NCBI GenBank assembly: GCA_030622295.1
Contig: JAUXGI010000005.1
Location: forward strand, 1 to 14,143
Direction of reading: 5' to 3'
Source: Planctomycetota bacterium
GTDB taxonomy: Bacteria > Planctomycetota > B129-G9
Length of the DNA: 14,143 bases
How positions within the stretch are numbered: the first letter of the stretch is position 1; each line of letters starts with the position of its first letter. A program made the translations under genes and the position numbers. Positions 12,916 through 14,143 of the stretch are shown one piece after another. The notes beneath the pieces are model-generated. The model was not told the origin of the DNA. It was given only the letters and a program-made list of their open reading frames with translations, and searched no databases.

Positions 12916-12932
12916 GATGCACGAGAGGGGAA
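12916..12932 (+). promoter_or_regulatory. fliP leader/RBS motif shared with fliO
   Basis: GATGCACGAGAGGGGAA includes the Shine-Dalgarno AGAGGGG (12924-12930), 6 nt before ATG 12937. It equals the fliO leader except for one missing A. Confidence 0.65.
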
Positions 12933-12936
12933 AGCG

Positions 12937-13689
12937 ATGAAACCGTTTGCAAGATGCCTCATTATGGGTTTCGCGGGGATGCTGCTTCTCACCGTGCCGG
13001 CGGGCGCCGGCATGGTGGGCGAGGACGGCTCGCTGCTGGATACCAGCGATCCCGACGAAGTCGCCACCGTCCTTGAAATCGCCATCATCATGACCATCCT
13101 TACGCTGGCGCCTGCCATCCTCGTGCTGACGACGTCATTCACGCGCATAATCGTGGTGCTCTCTTTTCTCAGGCGTGCGCTCGCCACACAGCAACTGCCG
13201 CCCAACCAGGTCCTCATCGGCCTGGCGCTGCTCCTGACGGCGGTGGTGATGACGCCCACCTGGACGAAGATGTACGACGCAGGCTTCGGCCCTTTCATCG
13301 ACCGGGAAATATCCGTGCGCGAGGCGCTGGTGCGTGCGGAAAAACCGATGCGCGAATTCATGCTCCGCCAGACGCGCGTCACCGACATTGAACTGATGGT
13401 CAGCCTCTCGAAGACCGAGGTCAGCGAAGAACTGCTGCCGAAGGAAATCCCCACGCACGTGCTTATCGCGTCCTTTATCATCAGCGAGTTGACGCGCGCG
13501 TTTACGATGGGCTTCATTCTCTATCTCCCGTTCGTCATCATCGACCTGGTAATCTCCACCACGCTGATATCCATGGGCATGCTGGTACTGCCGCCCATAC
13601 TCATATCATTGCCTTTCAAAGTGCTCTTGTTTGTGCTGGTCAATGGCTGGGCCCTGGTGGTGCAGTCCCTGGTGGTCAGTTTCTATTAG
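12937..13689 (+). CDS. fliP: FliP, flagellar type III export-gate protein
   Basis: FliP forms the pentameric core of the flagellar export gate with FliQ and FliR. The 250-residue product has an N-terminal cleavable signal (about 1-23, ending in AGA-G), as known for FliP, then helices with the family motifs LAPAILVLTTSFTRIIVVLS, FLRRALATQQLPPNQVLIGL, a periplasmic domain, and the late conserved block FIISELTRAFTMGFILYLPF with VISTTLISMGMLVLPP. The length equals the E. coli protein (245). ATG 12937 is chosen for its AGAGGGG site and because the signal peptide begins there (MKPFARCLIMGF). Codons open upstream to 12868 would put charged sequence before the signal. A 146-nt gap with a palindrome separates it from fliO. 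Confidence 0.98.
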   Translation: MKPFARCLIMGFAGMLLLTVPAGAGMVGEDGSLLDTSDPDEVATVLEIAIIMTILTLAPAILVLTTSFTRIIVVLSFLRRALATQQLPPNQVLIGLALLLTAVVMTPTWTKMYDAGFGPFIDREISVREALVRAEKPMREFMLRQTRVTDIELMVSLSKTEVSEELLPKEIPTHVLIASFIISELTRAFTMGFILYLPFVIIDLVISTTLISMGMLVLPPILISLPFKVLLFVLVNGWALVVQSLVVSFY

Positions 13690-13705
13690 CGTTAGCGACG
13701 GACTT

Positions 13706-13772
13706 GGGTCGGACCCGTGATACCGCTCGTTATTTCAATGCGGGTCAGAAATAAATTCGGGTCTGTCCCCGG
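13706..13772. repeat. Cluster of GGGTC/GACCC palindromic motifs between fliP and fliQ
   Basis: GGGTC-G-GACCC (13706-13716), a GGGTCAGA half (13742-13749) and TTCGGGTCTGTCCCCGG (13756-13772) lie within 67 nt. They resemble the family A palindromes at 532 and 11016. I recall GGGTCTG(T/A)CCCC elements as REP sequences next to IS200-like (RAYT) transposases in other genomes, but cannot verify this here. No transposase gene is in the window. Confidence 0.55.
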
Positions 13773-13796
13773 TGGAGCATGTGACGGAGGATAATC

Positions 13797-14072
13797 GTGG
13801 ATGATGTACAGATTGCGGTTGACCTGACGAGGGCGGCTTTCGTCATCGCCATCAAGGTGGCGGTGCCGCTTCTGCTGGCCGGGCTTGTCGTGGGCGTCCT
13901 GGTCAGCGTTCTGCAGGCCGCCACTTCCGTGCAGGAGCAGACCCTTACGTTTATTCCCAAGATCCTCGCTGTTGCCGTCACGGCCTACCTCCTGATGCAA
14001 TGGATGATGTCGGTCGTGGTCGAGTTCACCAGGCACATGTTCGAGGAAATGCCCTGGTTCTTTTACCCGTAG
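13797..14072 (+). CDS. fliQ: FliQ, flagellar type III export-gate protein
   Basis: FliQ is a small inner-membrane component that wraps the FliP/FliR helical gate. The 91-residue product has two hydrophobic hairpins (about 14-40 and 52-76) and the family motif SVLQAATSVQEQTLTFIPKI, which includes the conserved Q..T..QE.TL..IPK. Length is normal (about 89). The start is GTG 13797, with GGAGG at 13786-13790; no in-frame ATG precedes it. It follows fliP after 107 nt of repeat-bearing sequence. fliR would be expected next but no start is visible before the window ends. Confidence 0.97.
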   Translation: MDDVQIAVDLTRAAFVIAIKVAVPLLLAGLVVGVLVSVLQAATSVQEQTLTFIPKILAVAVTAYLLMQWMMSVVVEFTRHMFEEMPWFFYP

Positions 14073-14123
14073 TACACCGTCAACCTTAACACTATGGGTT
14101 GAATACCGTGTGAGGGCTTTAGC

Positions 14124-14137
14124 GAGGGGGTCAGACG
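14124..14137. repeat. Possible half-copy of family A near the window end
   Basis: GAGGGGGTCAGACG resembles one arm and centre of the GGGGTC-GACCCC palindromes, but the second arm is degenerate or lost. Weak on its own; included because it is again in an intergenic gap. Confidence 0.3.
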
Positions 14138-14143
14138 CTGAGG

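Noticed and set aside
14073..14123. Terminator after fliQ (TCAACC 14080-14085 with GGTTGA 14097-14102)
   Set aside because: The 6-bp stem is weak and no T-run follows.

Overview
This window is a long stretch of a flagellar gene cluster read entirely from the + strand. It begins inside fliH and ends just after fliQ. In order it holds fliH (3' part), fliI, fliJ, a motE/ylxF/flbB-like gene, fliK, flgD, a small gene of the TIGR02530 flagellar-operon family, flgE, flbD/swrD, motA, motB, fliL, fliN, fliO, fliP and fliQ. No gene is credible on the minus strand, and no tRNA, rRNA, CRISPR array or intact mobile element is visible.

Organism: the DNA is GC-rich (roughly 60 % by eye). The gene order matches the large fli/flg operons of Bacillus (fliH-fliI-fliJ-ylxF-fliK-flgD-flgE-swrD) and, more closely, of spirochetes, where flbD is followed by motA, motB, fliL, fliM, fliZ/fliO, fliP and fliQ. 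OmpA-type MotB and the rest of the set fit a motile, probably diderm bacterium. Nothing here fixes the phylum. The palindromic intergenic repeats and the very long FliK and FlgE resemble what I recall from Planctomycetes-like and other little-studied diderm lineages, but that is only an impression.

Layout: (1) 1-2376, the export ATPase module FliH-FliI-FliJ. (2) 2411-6249, the membrane coiled-coil MotE-like protein, hook-length ruler FliK, hook cap FlgD and a small hook-assembly-associated protein. (3) 6363-8417, hook subunit FlgE. (4) 8575-10937, FlbD, stator MotA/MotB and FliL. (5) 10938-11275, a 338-nt non-coding gap where fliM would be expected; it holds two palindromes and a likely promoter. 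(6) 11276-14072, switch protein FliN and export-gate proteins FliO, FliP and FliQ.

How they work together: FliH/I/J deliver substrates to the export gate (FliO-assisted FliP/FliQ here; FliR, FlhA and FlhB lie outside). FlgD caps the growing hook of FlgE, and FliK measures it and triggers the substrate switch. MotA/MotB with FliL form the stator, which pushes on the C-ring containing FliN.

Most notable points: fliM is absent between fliL and fliN, while this FliN carries two FliM-style EIDALL peptides in a long acidic, proline-rich N-terminal region. A strong sigma70-type promoter before fliO has a perfect 8-3-8 inverted repeat in its spacer. fliN, fliO and fliP share an unusually similar leader/RBS sequence. 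Two families of short palindromes recur in the intergenic gaps. I see no wholly new system; the FliN arrangement is the best candidate for new biology.
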